Below are positions 49,137 to 58,175 of a stretch of 64,000 nt of DNA, piece after piece. The DNA lies in contig JAIXZO010000001.1 of the NCBI GenBank assembly GCA_027489535.1, positions 62,001 to 126,000 on the forward strand, read 5' to 3'. A program made the position numbers and the translations under genes. A model generated the notes under the pieces. It searched no databases. It was not told the origin of the DNA and worked only from the letters and a program-made list of their open reading frames with translations. The number at the start of each line of letters is the position of its first letter. Positions within the stretch are counted from its first letter, which is position 1. This stretch comes from Hyphomicrobiales bacterium. GTDB lineage: Bacteria; Pseudomonadota; Alphaproteobacteria; Rhizobiales; Beijerinckiaceae.

Positions 49137-49517
49137 ATGAACGTCATCGAACAGATCGAGAAGGAACAGGCCGACCGCCTCGCTTCCCTCCGTCCCATCC
49201 CCGATTTCCAGCCCGGCGATACGCTGCAGGTCAACGTGAAGGTGGTCGAAGGCGACCGTACCCGCGTGCAGGCTTATGAAGGCGTGTGCATCGCCCGCAA
49301 CGGCGGCGGCATCAACGAGAGCTTCACCGTCCGCAAAATCTCGTACGGCGAAGGCGTGGAACGCGTGTTCCCGGTCTACTCGCCCCTGATCGAGAGCATC
49401 AAGGTCGTGCGTCGCGGCAAGGTGCGTCGCGCCAAGCTCTATTATCTGCGCGACCGTCGCGGCAAGTCGGCCCGCATCGCCGAGCGCAAGGACGCCCCGA
49501 AGCCCGCCAAGGCCTGA
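49137..49517 (+). CDS. rplS: 50S ribosomal protein L19
   Basis: Ribosomal protein of 126 residues at the 30S-50S interface. It starts [20 protein letters not shown] and contains [40 protein letters not shown] and [20 protein letters not shown] followed by [18 protein letters not shown] sits 7 bases before ATG 49137; an upstream ATG at 49125 is less likely. Normally co-transcribed with trmD, but here separated by the inserted opposite-strand gene, so it must have its own promoter in the 240-base gap upstream. Confidence 0.97.
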   Translation: MNVIEQIEKEQADRLASLRPIPDFQPGDTLQVNVKVVEGDRTRVQAYEGVCIARNGGGINESFTVRKISYGEGVERVFPVYSPLIESIKVVRRGKVRRAKLYYLRDRRGKSARIAERKDAPKPAKA

Positions 49518-49543
49518 TCGGACTTTCCTTCGGACACGAATTG

Positions 49544-49567
49544 GCGCGGCCTTCGGGCCGCGCTTTT
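49544..49567 (+). terminator. Terminator after rplS
   Basis: GCGCGGCC and GGCCGCGC pair around a TTCG tetraloop, followed by TTTT. It lies 26 bases past the rplS stop. Confidence 0.9.
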
Positions 49568-49669
49568 CGTTTGCGGGGCCGTGATCCTCGCGGGCCGCAT
49601 CAGGCCCTTTTCCTTCGGGTGCGTCGGGGTTAAATACGGCGCACCGATTTTTCTCGCCGCAAGAGAGAC

Positions 49670-51079
49670 ATGCCGATGGCCCCGCGCACGCTTTACGACA
49701 AGATCTGGGACGACCACGTCGTCGCGACGCAGCCGGACGGCACCTGCCTGCTCTATATCGACCGGCATCTCGTGCATGAGGTGACCAGCCCGCAGGCCTT
49801 CGAGGGTCTGCGCGTGGCGGGCCGCAAGCTGCGCGCCCCGGAAAAGACGCTGGCGGTGGTGGACCACAACGTGCCGACGTCGGACCGCTCCAAGGGCATC
49901 GCCGACGAGGAATCGCGCATTCAGGTCGAGACGCTGGCGCAGAACGCGCGCGACTTCGGCGTGGAATATTACGACGAACTCGACAGCCGTCAGGGCATCG
50001 TCCACATCATCGGGCCGGAACAGGGCTTCACCCTGCCGGGCACGACCATCGTGTGCGGCGACAGCCATACCTCGACGCACGGCGCGTTCGGCGCGCTGGC
50101 GCACGGCATCGGCACCAGCGAGGTCGAGCATGTGCTCGCCACGCAGACGCTGATCCAGAACAAGGCCAAGAACATGCGGATCACCGTCGACGGGCAGTTG
50201 CCCGAAGGCGTGACCGCGAAGGACATCATCCTCGCCATCATCGGCGAGATCGGCACGGCGGGCGGCACCGGACACGTCATGGAATATGCGGGCGAAGCCA
50301 TCCGCGCGCTCTCCATGGAAGGCCGCATGACGGTCTGCAACATGTCCATCGAAGGCGGCGCGCGCGCCGGCATCGTCGCGCCCGACGAGAAGACCTTCGC
50401 CTATCTCAAGGACCGGCCGAAGGCTCCCAAGGGCATGGCTTGGGACATGGCCGTCGAATATTGGAAGACGCTGCACACCGAAGACGGCGCGCATTTCGAC
50501 CGCGAGGTGAAGCTCGACGCCGCCAATCTGCCGCCCATCGTGACCTGGGGCACCAGCCCTGAAGACGTCGTCTCGGTGTCCGGCAGCGTGCCGCGTCCCG
50601 AGGACGTTGCGTCCGAGCAGAAGCGGGCCGCCGTGGTGCGTGCGCTCGACTATATGGGCCTGAAGGGCGGCGAGAAGATCACCGACATCGCGCTCGACCG
50701 CGTCTTCATCGGCTCCTGCACCAACGGCCGCATCGAGGACTTGCGCGCGGTGGCGCAGCTCGTCGCCGGCAAGACCGTGCATGCCAACGTCAACGCCATG
50801 ATCGTGCCGGGCTCGGGCCTCGTGAAGCTGCAGGCCGAGGCCGAGGGCCTCGACGCGATCTTCAAGGCGGCCGGTTTCGACTGGCGCGAGCCGGGCTGCT
50901 CGATGTGCCTCGCGATGAACGCCGACAAGCTTGCACCGGGCGAGCGGTGCGCCTCCACCTCGAACCGCAATTTCGAAGGGCGTCAGGGCTTCAAGGGCCG
51001 CACGCATCTCGTTTCGCCGATCATGGCGGCCGCCGCGGCCATCGCCGGCCGGTTCGTAGACGTGCGGACTTGGAAGTGA
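49670..51079 (+). CDS. leuC: 3-isopropylmalate dehydratase large subunit
   Basis: 4Fe-4S aconitase-family enzyme of leucine biosynthesis, 469 residues. Cluster cysteines are in [14 protein letters not shown] and [15 protein letters not shown]; substrate-binding blocks [20 protein letters not shown] and [20 protein letters not shown] are typical. [20 protein letters not shown] closes the protein. ATG 49670 or 49676 can start it. It works with leuD, which lies about 1.3 kb further on with three small genes between them. Confidence 0.96.
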   Translation: MPMAPRTLYDKIWDDHVVATQPDGTCLLYIDRHLVHEVTSPQAFEGLRVAGRKLRAPEKTLAVVDHNVPTSDRSKGIADEESRIQVETLAQNARDFGVEYYDELDSRQGIVHIIGPEQGFTLPGTTIVCGDSHTSTHGAFGALAHGIGTSEVEHVLATQTLIQNKAKNMRITVDGQLPEGVTAKDIILAIIGEIGTAGGTGHVMEYAGEAIRALSMEGRMTVCNMSIEGGARAGIVAPDEKTFAYLKDRPKAPKGMAWDMAVEYWKTLHTEDGAHFDREVKLDAANLPPIVTWGTSPEDVVSVSGSVPRPEDVASEQKRAAVVRALDYMGLKGGEKITDIALDRVFIGSCTNGRIEDLRAVAQLVAGKTVHANVNAMIVPGSGLVKLQAEAEGLDAIFKAAGFDWREPGCSMCLAMNADKLAPGERCASTSNRNFEGRQGFKGRTHLVSPIMAAAAAIAGRFVDVRTWK

Positions 51080-51114
51080 TTTCGAGCCTTTCGCCGGCCT
51101 GACGATCTGATGGG

Positions 51115-51142
51115 AAAAGCCCCGCTCGCGCGGGGCTTTTTT
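51115..51142. terminator. Terminator after leuC (bidirectional)
   Basis: GCCCCGC and GCGGGGC pair around TCGC with six T residues after, and A residues before on the same strand. It terminates leuC and, on the other strand, could terminate the small secreted-protein gene. Confidence 0.88.
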
Positions 51143-51146
51143 CGTT

Positions 51147-51485
51147 TTACCAGCAGCGGCGGACGGGTTGGCTGATCCAGCCGCGGAACGGATCGAAGAC
51201 GTTGCGGTATTCCGTGATGCAGCGGCGTTGCGCGCGATGATCCCATCCGCGCCGCCGGCCGCGCTCCCACCCGTAATGCCGGCCCCGGTCCCAACGCTCG
51301 CCGCCGTCCCAACGGTCGCGGCGGCCCCACCCGTCATGGGGTCCCCGGCCGCCGTCCCATTGGACGGTTTCGACGGTCCGAAGATCGAGCACGCGGGGCG
51401 CGGCCGAGGCGGAGACGGGTGAAACGGCCGCGAGGCCGAGCGCGACGAGGCCGAAGGCGATGAGGGTACGCACACTCCGAAACAT
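51147..51485 (-). CDS. Small secreted W/R/G-rich protein
   Basis: 112-residue protein with signal peptide (MFRSVRTLIAFGLVALGLAA, cleavage near ASA-AP). The mature part is extremely rich in Gly, Arg, Trp and Asp (for example WDGGRGPHDGWGRRDRWDGG), then two Cys near the C-terminus. No domain is recognised. GGAG lies about 12 bases before ATG 51485. Possible secreted or cell-surface function; could be a low-complexity structural or RNA/DNA-binding product, which is speculative. Confidence 0.6.
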   Translation of the reverse strand: MFRSVRTLIAFGLVALGLAAVSPVSASAAPRVLDLRTVETVQWDGGRGPHDGWGRRDRWDGGERWDRGRHYGWERGRRRGWDHRAQRRCITEYRNVFDPFRGWISQPVRRCW

Positions 51486-51610
51486 GATCTCTTGCTCCCG
51501 CGCCGCTGCGCTATGATCCTGCACGCATCGTGTCCGCCCGGGCATGAACGCGACCGGAACGATCCGTTCACCCCGGGTTCACGCCGGACCACGAGCGGCG
51601 GAGCTTGAAC

Positions 51611-51847
51611 ATGACGCAACGTAAGCACGATGTCGACCATGAGAGCGGCGAGATCATGGCCCGCGTCGAACGCGAGAGCGGCACGTTCGCGTCCTCGGCC
51701 CTCGGACGGGCCGCGGATCATTTCGCGGGCAAGGACGCGCCCCCCGAGGACCGCATCGAAGTGTGGGGTCGTCGGATCGGCCGCGTTCTGGCACTTTTCG
51801 CAGCGTTCTGGCTGATCGCTTGGTTGACGGGCTGGCTGGGGCGCTGA
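51611..51847 (+). CDS. Small single-pass membrane protein, unknown function
   Basis: 78-residue hypothetical protein with a polar N-terminal half and one C-terminal transmembrane helix (VLALFAAFWLIAWLTGWLGR). GGAG lies 8 bases before ATG 51611. Sequence such as SGTFASSALGRAADHFAGKD gives no family I recognise. It lies between the secreted protein gene and the zinc metallopeptidase, in the gap inside the leu cluster. Confidence 0.6.
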   Translation: MTQRKHDVDHESGEIMARVERESGTFASSALGRAADHFAGKDAPPEDRIEVWGRRIGRVLALFAAFWLIAWLTGWLGR

Positions 51848-51911
51848 TGCGACTTTTCGGCGGAACCCGAACGGCTTACGTACGGATGGATACACCCGCC
51901 GAGGCCCAAGC

Positions 51912-52340
51912 ATGACTTCTGAACGCACCGTCGATTGGAGCGGCACCGCCGCGCCCTCGCTCGCCGATTTCGAACGTATGGCCGAGCACGCCTATGCAAG
52001 GCTGCCGGAGGAATTCCGCGCGCTGTGCGACGGGCTCGTCATCCGCGTGGAGGATTTTCCCGACGACGAGACCATGGAGGACATGGAATGCGAGACGCCG
52101 TTCGACCTGCTCGGGCTGTTTCGCGGAGTCGGGCTCGCGCAGGGCGGCGAGATGCTGCAGACGGGGCAGTTTCCGAACATGGTCTGGCTCTATCGCCGCC
52201 CGATGCTGGATTATTGGGCCGAGCACGACGAAACGCTCGGCCACCTCGTCACGCATGTGCTCGTCCACGAGATCGGCCATCATTTCGGGCTGAGCGACGA
52301 CGACATGGAGGCCATCGAGGAGGCTGCGGGCGAGGAGTGA
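51912..52340 (+). CDS. Zincin-fold metallopeptidase family protein
   Basis: 142-residue protein of the small zincin family seen in actinobacteria and alphaproteobacteria. The HExxH zinc site is in [20 protein letters not shown], with a following acidic residue that could complete the metal site; the rest is a compact alpha/beta domain with RIEVWGR-like preceding sequence absent here. [20 protein letters not shown] is typical. No signal peptide is evident. Role unknown. Confidence 0.78.
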   Translation: MTSERTVDWSGTAAPSLADFERMAEHAYARLPEEFRALCDGLVIRVEDFPDDETMEDMECETPFDLLGLFRGVGLAQGGEMLQTGQFPNMVWLYRRPMLDYWAEHDETLGHLVTHVLVHEIGHHFGLSDDDMEAIEEAAGEE

Positions 52341-52413
52341 TCCCTCTACACACCCCGCGCGGCCTCTGCTAAAGACCCGTGATCGCGCAGCGCGCGGGGC
52401 CGAGGAAGCGACC

Positions 52414-53019
52414 ATGCAGAAATTCACCACCCTCACCGGCGTCGCCGCGCCGCTTCGGATCATGAACGTCGACACCGACATGATCATTCCGAAGCAGTAT
52501 CTGAAGACGATCAAGCGCACGGGCCTCGGCACCGGCCTGTTTGCCGAGATGCGCTACGACGAGGCCGGCAAGGAAAACCCGGATTTCGTGCTCAACAAGC
52601 CGGCCTATCGCAACGCGCAAATCTTGGTGGCGGGCGACAATTTCGGCTGCGGTTCCTCGCGCGAGCATGCGCCGTGGGCGCTGTTGGATTTCGGCATCCG
52701 CTGCGTGATTTCGACGAGTTTCGCCGACATTTTCTACAATAACTGCTTCAAGAACGGCATTCTGCCGATCGTCGTGTCGCAGGACGATCTCGACAAGCTG
52801 CTCGACGATGCCGATCGCGGCTCCAACGCCACGGTGACGGTCGATCTCGAAGCGCAGGAAATCCGCGGACCGGACGGCGGCACGGTGAAGTTCGAGCTCG
52901 ACGCCTTCCGCAAGCACTGCATGCTGAACGGCCTCGACGATATCGGCCTGACCATGGAAAAGGCCGCCTCGATCGACGGCTACGAGACGGCGGCGGCGCA
53001 GTCGCGTCCCTGGCTCTGA
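52414..53019 (+). CDS. leuD: 3-isopropylmalate dehydratase small subunit
   Basis: Small subunit that completes LeuC, 201 residues. It opens [20 protein letters not shown] and has [15 protein letters not shown], the swivel-domain signature [20 protein letters not shown] and [23 protein letters not shown] 52414 follows a purine-rich GAGGAAGCGACC. It is in its own transcript-like position, with leuB about 1.6 kb further on after an MltB-like transglycosylase. Confidence 0.96.
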   Translation: MQKFTTLTGVAAPLRIMNVDTDMIIPKQYLKTIKRTGLGTGLFAEMRYDEAGKENPDFVLNKPAYRNAQILVAGDNFGCGSSREHAPWALLDFGIRCVISTSFADIFYNNCFKNGILPIVVSQDDLDKLLDDADRGSNATVTVDLEAQEIRGPDGGTVKFELDAFRKHCMLNGLDDIGLTMEKAASIDGYETAAAQSRPWL

Positions 53020-53062
53020 CGGTTCTTCCGCCGTTTCGACCGAATGGGGTTATCCTCGCCCG

Positions 53063-54259
53063 ATGAGGACCCGATTCGGCCTGATCGCCATCGCGGCCGC
53101 CCTCGGGGCGGCCGTTTTCGTTTCCGCAGCCGCCGCGCAGGACTTCGCCGCCTGCACCGCCGTGCTGAAACGCGACGCGCTCAAACGCGGCATCGCGGCG
53201 GCGACTTTCGAGAAGGCCTTCAAGGGCCTGCAGCCCGACCCCAAGATCCTCGAACTGCAGGACGCGCAGCCCGAATTCGTGACGCCCCTGTGGGATTACA
53301 TCGCGACGCTGGTCGACGACGAGCGTATCGCGGACGGGCGGGCGATGCTGGCCAAGCACGCGCGCGAACTCGCCGCCGTCGAGCGACGGTTCGCCGTGGA
53401 CCGGCATGTCGTCGTGGCCGTGTGGGGCGTGGAAACGGATTACGGGCGGATGCGCGGCACGCGGCCGCTGGTGCAATCGCTCGCCACCTTGTCCTGCGCG
53501 GGACGGCGACAGCAGGCCTTTCGCCCTGAATTGATGGCGGCGCTGACCATCCTCGACCGTGGAGACGTCGCGCCCGATCATCTGACGGGGTCATGGGCGG
53601 GCGCGTTCGGGCATACGCAATTCATGCCCACCACCTTCCTCGCGCTGGCCGTGGACATGGACGGGGACGGCCATCCCGACATCGTCGACTCGATCTTCGA
53701 TGCCTTGGGCTCGACCGCCAATTTTCTGGTGAAGAAGGGCTGGGACGAAGCCGCGCCGTGGGGCTTCGAGGTGACGCTGCCCGCCGATCTCGACACCGGC
53801 GACGAGGGGCGTCGCGTCAAGCGGCCGTTCGCGCATTGGACGAAAGCGGGCTTGCGCCGCGTCGACGGGAAGGCCCTGCCGGCGGAGGGCGCGGCGGGTC
53901 TGATCCGCCCTGCGGGCAATGACGGCCCGGCCTTTCTGGTGACGCGGAACTTCGATGCCGCCTTCGCCTACAACGCCGCGACCTCCTATGCGCTCGCCAT
54001 CGTGCATCTGGCCGACCGGCTGCGCGGCGGGCCGCCTTTCGGGACCCCTTGGCCGACGGACGATCCGGGCCTGTCGCGCGCCGAACGGCGGGAATTGCAG
54101 CGGTTGCTGACCGCGCGCGGCTACGATGTGGGCGTGCCGGACGGCGCCGTCGGGGAAAAGACCCGAAGGGCGATCGCCGACGTGCAGGGCAAGATCGGCC
54201 GGACGGCCGACGGGCGGCCGGGACGCGTCGTGCTCGAAGCGCTGCGGGCGAGCCGTTAG
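53063..54259 (+). CDS. Lytic murein transglycosylase (MltB family) with peptidoglycan-binding domain
   Basis: 398-residue exported enzyme that cleaves peptidoglycan. Signal peptide is FGLIAIAAALGAAVFVSAAA, then AQ. The SLT/MltB core has AVWGVETDYGRMRGTRPLVQ (catalytic Glu), SWAGAFGHTQFMPTTFLALA and YALAIVHLADRL. A C-terminal peptidoglycan-binding domain is LSRAERRELQRLLTARGYDV followed by GVPDGAVGEKTRRAI. The typical lipobox of MltB is absent, so it is probably periplasmic and soluble. Confidence 0.9.
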   Translation: MRTRFGLIAIAAALGAAVFVSAAAAQDFAACTAVLKRDALKRGIAAATFEKAFKGLQPDPKILELQDAQPEFVTPLWDYIATLVDDERIADGRAMLAKHARELAAVERRFAVDRHVVVAVWGVETDYGRMRGTRPLVQSLATLSCAGRRQQAFRPELMAALTILDRGDVAPDHLTGSWAGAFGHTQFMPTTFLALAVDMDGDGHPDIVDSIFDALGSTANFLVKKGWDEAAPWGFEVTLPADLDTGDEGRRVKRPFAHWTKAGLRRVDGKALPAEGAAGLIRPAGNDGPAFLVTRNFDAAFAYNAATSYALAIVHLADRLRGGPPFGTPWPTDDPGLSRAERRELQRLLTARGYDVGVPDGAVGEKTRRAIADVQGKIGRTADGRPGRVVLEALRASR

Positions 54260-54286
54260 TCTTTCGAGCCTTGCCGCAATGAAAGA

Positions 54287-54314
54287 CGCCGCGGCCTTGC
54301 GGCCGCGGCGTTTT
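54287..54314 (+). terminator. Terminator after the lytic transglycosylase gene
   Basis: CGCCGCGGCC and GGCCGCGGCG form a perfect ten-base-pair stem around TTGC, followed by TTTT. Confidence 0.9.
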
Positions 54315-54461
54315 GAAAAAACTTCGAAAATGAACAGGTGTTTAAAAGCGTCGTCTTCAAAAGCGAGAACAGTACATCCGTGCTCTCACGCATGTTTCTA
54401 CGTGAATTGTTCAAAAAAACTGTGAAGATCATTTCATCGATTGCACGGGATCGGGGTTGAT

Positions 54462-54481
54462 TTCCGTCAAGCTTGACGGAA
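54462..54481. repeat. 20-base perfect palindrome upstream of leuB
   Basis: TTCCGTCAAGCTTGACGGAA is a perfect uninterrupted palindrome. With no loop it is better as a binding site for a dimeric regulator than as a hairpin. It lies about 145 bases before the leuB start codon. Confidence 0.55.
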
Positions 54482-54624
54482 GGTGAATCCGGCCGGAAGC
54501 GGTCGGCCCAGGGTCTGCATTCCGGCGGCACCGTCGGGTGCCTTGCCCGGTCCCTCTTGCCAAAGCTGCGGCCCGGCTTCACAACACGCGCGAAAAAACG
54601 AGGCTCGCGAAGGGGGAAACACCG

Positions 54625-55737
54625 ATGGCGTCCTACAACATTCTCATGCTGCCCGGCGACGGCATCGGTCCGGAAGTCGTCGCGGAGGTCCAGAAGCTGG
54701 TCTCCTGGATGTCGAAGACCGGCATGGCGAAGTTCGAGACCGAGACCGACCTCGTCGGCGGCTCCGCCTTCGACGCGCACGGCAAGGCGATTTCCGAAGA
54801 CGCGATGAAGCGCGCCTCGCAGGCCGACGCGGTACTGTTCGGCGCGGTCGGCGGACCGAAATGGGACGCCGTGCCCTACGACGTGCGCCCCGAAGCCGGC
54901 CTGCTGCGCCTGCGCAAGGATCTCGGCCTGTTCGCCAATCTGCGCCCCGCGATCTGCTACCCGGCCTTGGCGGACGCCTCGTCGCTCAAGCGCGAGATCA
55001 TCGACGGGCTCGACATCCTGATCCTGCGCGAACTGACCGGCGGCGTTTATTTCGGCGAGCCGAAGGAAATCGTGACGCTGGAGAACGGCGAGAAGCGCGC
55101 CGTCGACACGCAGGTCTACACGACGCACGAGATCGAACGCATCGGCCGCGTCGCCTTCGAACTGGCGCGCAAGCGCGGCAACAAGGTGACCTCGTCCGAG
55201 AAGCGCAACGTGATGAAGTCCGGCGTGCTGTGGAATCAGGTCATCACCGACCTGCACAAGCGCGAATTCCAGGACGTGAAGCTCGAACATCAGCTCGCCG
55301 ACGCGCTCGGCATGCAGCTGGTGCGCTGGCCCAAGCAGTTCGACGTGATCGTCACCGACAATCTGTTCGGCGACATGCTGTCGGACGTGGCGGCGATGCT
55401 GACCGGCTCGCTCGGCATGCTGCCGTCGGCCTCGCTGGGCGAGGAAGATCCGGTCACCGGCAAGCGCAAGGCCTTGTACGAGCCCGTGCACGGCTCGGCC
55501 CCGGACATCGCGGGCAAGAGCCTCGCAAACCCCATCGCGATGATCGGCTCGCTCGGCATGGCGCTGCGCTACTCGTTCGGCCTGCTCGAAGCGGCCGATC
55601 TGGTCGAGAAGGCCGTCGCCAACGTGCTGGCCGAAGGCCTGCGCACGAAGGACATCGCCGAGCCGGGCCGCAACGCGGTCAGCACCTCGGAAATGGGCGA
55701 CGCGATCCTCAAGGAAGTGCAGACGCTCGCGCGCTGA
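54625..55737 (+). CDS. leuB: 3-isopropylmalate dehydrogenase
   Basis: NAD-dependent oxidative decarboxylase of leucine biosynthesis, 370 residues. It starts MASYNILMLPGDGIGPEVVA; motifs are LFGAVGGPKWD, EAGLLRLRKDLGLFANLRPA, ILRELTGGVYFGEPK, VTDNLFGDMLSDVAAML and LYEPVHGSAPDIAGKSLANP. ATG 54625 has GGGGG upstream; a longer open frame adds 29 non-conserved residues. Confidence 0.97.
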   Translation: MASYNILMLPGDGIGPEVVAEVQKLVSWMSKTGMAKFETETDLVGGSAFDAHGKAISEDAMKRASQADAVLFGAVGGPKWDAVPYDVRPEAGLLRLRKDLGLFANLRPAICYPALADASSLKREIIDGLDILILRELTGGVYFGEPKEIVTLENGEKRAVDTQVYTTHEIERIGRVAFELARKRGNKVTSSEKRNVMKSGVLWNQVITDLHKREFQDVKLEHQLADALGMQLVRWPKQFDVIVTDNLFGDMLSDVAAMLTGSLGMLPSASLGEEDPVTGKRKALYEPVHGSAPDIAGKSLANPIAMIGSLGMALRYSFGLLEAADLVEKAVANVLAEGLRTKDIAEPGRNAVSTSEMGDAILKEVQTLAR

Positions 55738-55757
55738 AGTTTGCGCCTCCGCATGCG

Positions 55758-55785
55758 AAAGGGCGGCCGCAGGGCCGCCCTTTTT
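55758..55785 (+). terminator. Terminator after leuB
   Basis: GGGCGGCC and GGCCGCCC pair around GCAG, flanked by AAA and TTTTT. Confidence 0.9.
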
Positions 55786-55809
55786 CGTCGGAGCCCGACC
55801 GTTCGCGCG

Positions 55810-56631
55810 TCAGCTGCGGTTTTTGGACTTGGGTTTGGTCGAGGACGTGTATTCGGGCGCTGCCGGCGACGATTTCGCCATGGGCACGGGCTTGGCCTGA
55901 GGACGGCAGCCCTCGGCGATGCGGTCTTCGCCGGCCTCGAAGACGCGCGCCATCGCGGGCTCATGGATGTCGGTCGAGAAGGTGGCGGCGTCGACCAGAC
56001 AGCGCGCGGCTTCGGCCGTCTTCGGAACGGCGCAGCTCCAGCCGGAGTAGCGCAGGGGCCCGTCGGCGGCGACGCCGCGGAATACGGTGCATTCGACGGG
56101 GCCGCGCTCCGTCGTGAGGGTGACCTCGGCCGTCTCCATCGGCCCGAACCGCGATTCCGCGAGGGTCGGCAACGACACGCGTTCGACGGCGAAGCCCTCG
56201 GCGGCGGCGTTGCGCACGACCGTGACGTAGAGACCGCCTTCAGGCGGGGAGGCGTCCGTCATGCGTTCGAGGACGAGCCGCGCGAAGGGGCCGCCGTGCG
56301 CATTGCCGAAGGAGAAGACGTCCATGCGCGTGACGCCGTCGACCAAGCGGCGGACCTCGTGTCGGACGGGGACCGGGTAGAGCCCCGGACCCATGCCGAA
56401 CAGCGGCTCCGCATGCGCGACGACGCTCCAGGCGGGGGCGACGGGGCCGGATTCCGCTGCGACCGCGACCGCTTCGGCGCGCGGGACGGCGGCCGTGGCC
56501 GGGACATAGCGCGACCACGCGAACTGGACCGCACCGAGCGTGACGCCGCCGGCGAGCCCGACGAGGCCGAGCGCCGCCGCGAGGCCGCGTCCGCGGCGCA
56601 GGAAAGAGGTGAGGTCGCCGATGCCGGCCAT
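55810..56631 (-). CDS. Hypothetical membrane-anchored protein
   Basis: 273-residue protein with a single N-terminal membrane helix (GLAAALGLVGLAGGVTLGAV, about residues 17-36) and a periplasmic body of unknown family. Visible features are VRHEVRRLVDGVTRMDVFSF followed by GNAHGGPFARLVLERM and a cysteine-containing PVECTVFRGVAADGP; the tail is Pro/Lys/Ser-rich. ATG 56631 precedes the helix by a short distance; an upstream start at 56763 adds a basic segment. Conserved next to leuB or asd in related genomes as far as I recall, but not shown here. Confidence 0.6.
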   Translation of the reverse strand: MAGIGDLTSFLRRGRGLAAALGLVGLAGGVTLGAVQFAWSRYVPATAAVPRAEAVAVAAESGPVAPAWSVVAHAEPLFGMGPGLYPVPVRHEVRRLVDGVTRMDVFSFGNAHGGPFARLVLERMTDASPPEGGLYVTVVRNAAAEGFAVERVSLPTLAESRFGPMETAEVTLTTERGPVECTVFRGVAADGPLRYSGWSCAVPKTAEAARCLVDAATFSTDIHEPAMARVFEAGEDRIAEGCRPQAKPVPMAKSSPAAPEYTSSTKPKSKNRS

Positions 56632-56855
56632 ATGAAGTGTCGCTTCGCCCGTTTGAACCGGGGCGCACCATCGGCCGGATGCGGTGTCGCAAAGGTTACC
56701 GGCGCTTAAGTCCGTTCGGAAACGTGTCGTAAGGGTTAGCGAGCGGTGAATCGGCCGCCGCACTCAAAGCCCTTGTTCGACCACCGTTCGATTGACTTTC
56801 GGCCCTCGCCCGTGTTTGAGAACGAGACCGGCCGAGCGGCCGAGGAGAGACTGCA

Positions 56856-56927
56856 GTGACGAAGATGGTCGTGACGAAAAAAACGATGATCCTCACGTCG
56901 GTCGCCAAGGGCGACACGACGCGCTGA
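56856..56927 (+). CDS. Candidate 23-residue small protein
   Basis: A GTG 9 bases after GAGGAGA opens a 24-codon frame encoding MTKMVVTKKTMILTSVAKGD followed by TTR. A second ATG at the fourth codon would give 20 residues. The strong Shine-Dalgarno and short Lys/Thr-rich product make a real small protein plausible, for example an upstream peptide, but nothing of known function is recognised. Confidence 0.4.
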   Translation: MTKMVVTKKTMILTSVAKGDTTR

Positions 56928-57036
56928 CGCTTTTCTCGCTCCGGATCTCCCCCGGCGGGGGATGAAGCGACCCGCACGCGGTGCGGTTCACGATCCGGGG
57001 GAGCCTCAACCGATACGTTCAGACAGGATCATCGCC

Positions 57037-58083
57037 ATGGGTTTCAAGGTCGCCGTCGTCGGCGCTACGGGCAATGTAGGCCGCGCCATGCTCGACATTC
57101 TCGCCGAGCGGGCCTTTCCCGCCGACGATGTGGTCGCGCTCGCCTCGACGCGAAGCGCGGGTACCGAGGTGTCCTTCGGCGACAGGATCCTGAAGGTGAA
57201 GGCGCTGGACCATCACGACTTCTCCGACACGGACATCTGCCTGATGTCCGCGGGATCGGAGATCTCGAAGGATTGGTCGCCGCGCATCGGCGCGTTGGGC
57301 TGCCTCGTGATCGACAACTCGTCTTGCTGGCGCTACGATCCGCGCGTGCCGCTGGTGGTGCCGGAAGTGAACGCCCATGTGCTGGCCGGCTACATGGCCG
57401 ACAAGAACCGGCTCAACATCATCGCCAACCCGAACTGCTCGACCGCGCAGCTCGTGGTCGCCCTCAAGCCGCTGCACGACAAGGCGACGATCACCCGCGT
57501 GGTGGTGTCGACCTATCAGTCGGTGTCCGGCGCGGGCAAGGACGGCATGGACGAGCTGGATCGCCAGACCAAGGGCCTCTACTCGCTGCGCGACGTGGAA
57601 GTGAAGAAGTTTCCCAAGCGCATCGCCTTCAATCTCATTCCCCAGATCGACGTCTTCATGGAAGACGGCTTTACGAAGGAAGAGTGGAAGATGACGGTCG
57701 AGACGAAGAAGATTCTCGACCCCAAGATCAAGCTGACCGCGACCTGCGTGCGCGTGCCGGTGTTCATCTCGCATTCGGAATCGGTGAACGTCGAGTTCAA
57801 GGACCCGATCTCCGCGGAGGAAGCGCGCAACATCCTGCGCGCCGCCCCGGGGTGCCTCGTGATCGACAAGCATGAACCCGGCGGCTACATCACCCCGCAC
57901 GAGGCGGCCGGCGAGGACGCCACCTACATCTCGCGTATCCGCGAAGACGCAACGGTGGAGAACGGCATCGCCTTCTGGTGCGTGTCGGACAATCTGCGCA
58001 AGGGCGCGGCGCTGAACGCGATCCAGATCGCGGAATCGCTGATCAACCGCAGGCTGCTCGTGCCCCGCAAGCAGGCCGCGTAA
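57037..58083 (+). CDS. asd: Aspartate-semialdehyde dehydrogenase
   Basis: NADP enzyme making aspartate-semialdehyde for lysine, threonine, methionine and diaminopimelate, 348 residues. It starts MGFKVAVVGATGNVGRAMLD; catalytic Cys is in NIIANPNCSTAQLVVALKPL, and the phosphate/substrate blocks YQSVSGAGKDGMDEL, RVPVFISHSESVNVEF and GIAFWCVSDNLRKGAALNAI are clear. ATG 57037 has an appropriate spacing; the upstream frame adds 25 unusual residues. Confidence 0.96.
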   Translation: MGFKVAVVGATGNVGRAMLDILAERAFPADDVVALASTRSAGTEVSFGDRILKVKALDHHDFSDTDICLMSAGSEISKDWSPRIGALGCLVIDNSSCWRYDPRVPLVVPEVNAHVLAGYMADKNRLNIIANPNCSTAQLVVALKPLHDKATITRVVVSTYQSVSGAGKDGMDELDRQTKGLYSLRDVEVKKFPKRIAFNLIPQIDVFMEDGFTKEEWKMTVETKKILDPKIKLTATCVRVPVFISHSESVNVEFKDPISAEEARNILRAAPGCLVIDKHEPGGYITPHEAAGEDATYISRIREDATVENGIAFWCVSDNLRKGAALNAIQIAESLINRRLLVPRKQAA

Positions 58084-58106
58084 GCCTCATCGGCTTCCAA
58101 GTTCGA

Positions 58107-58143
58107 CGCCCCGTCTCGGCCGAAACCGAGGCGGGGCGTTTTT
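58107..58143 (+). terminator. Terminator after asd
   Basis: CGCCCCG and CGGGGCG, extended by CTCGG and CCGAG with a one-base offset, form a long stem around CCGAAA, followed by five T residues. Confidence 0.88.
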
Positions 58144-58175
58144 CTTTTCAGGGTCTTCTTTTCAGCGTCTTGGTT

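Larger units (their letters stand above)
54260..54624. other. 365-base gap before leuB holding a terminator, AT-rich sequence and a palindrome
   Basis: Contains the terminator of the transglycosylase gene (54287-54314), then an AT-rich stretch with no credible gene, then a 20-base perfect palindrome (54462-54481) about 140 bases before the leuB ATG. The promoter and leader of leuB must lie here. Confidence 0.6.
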
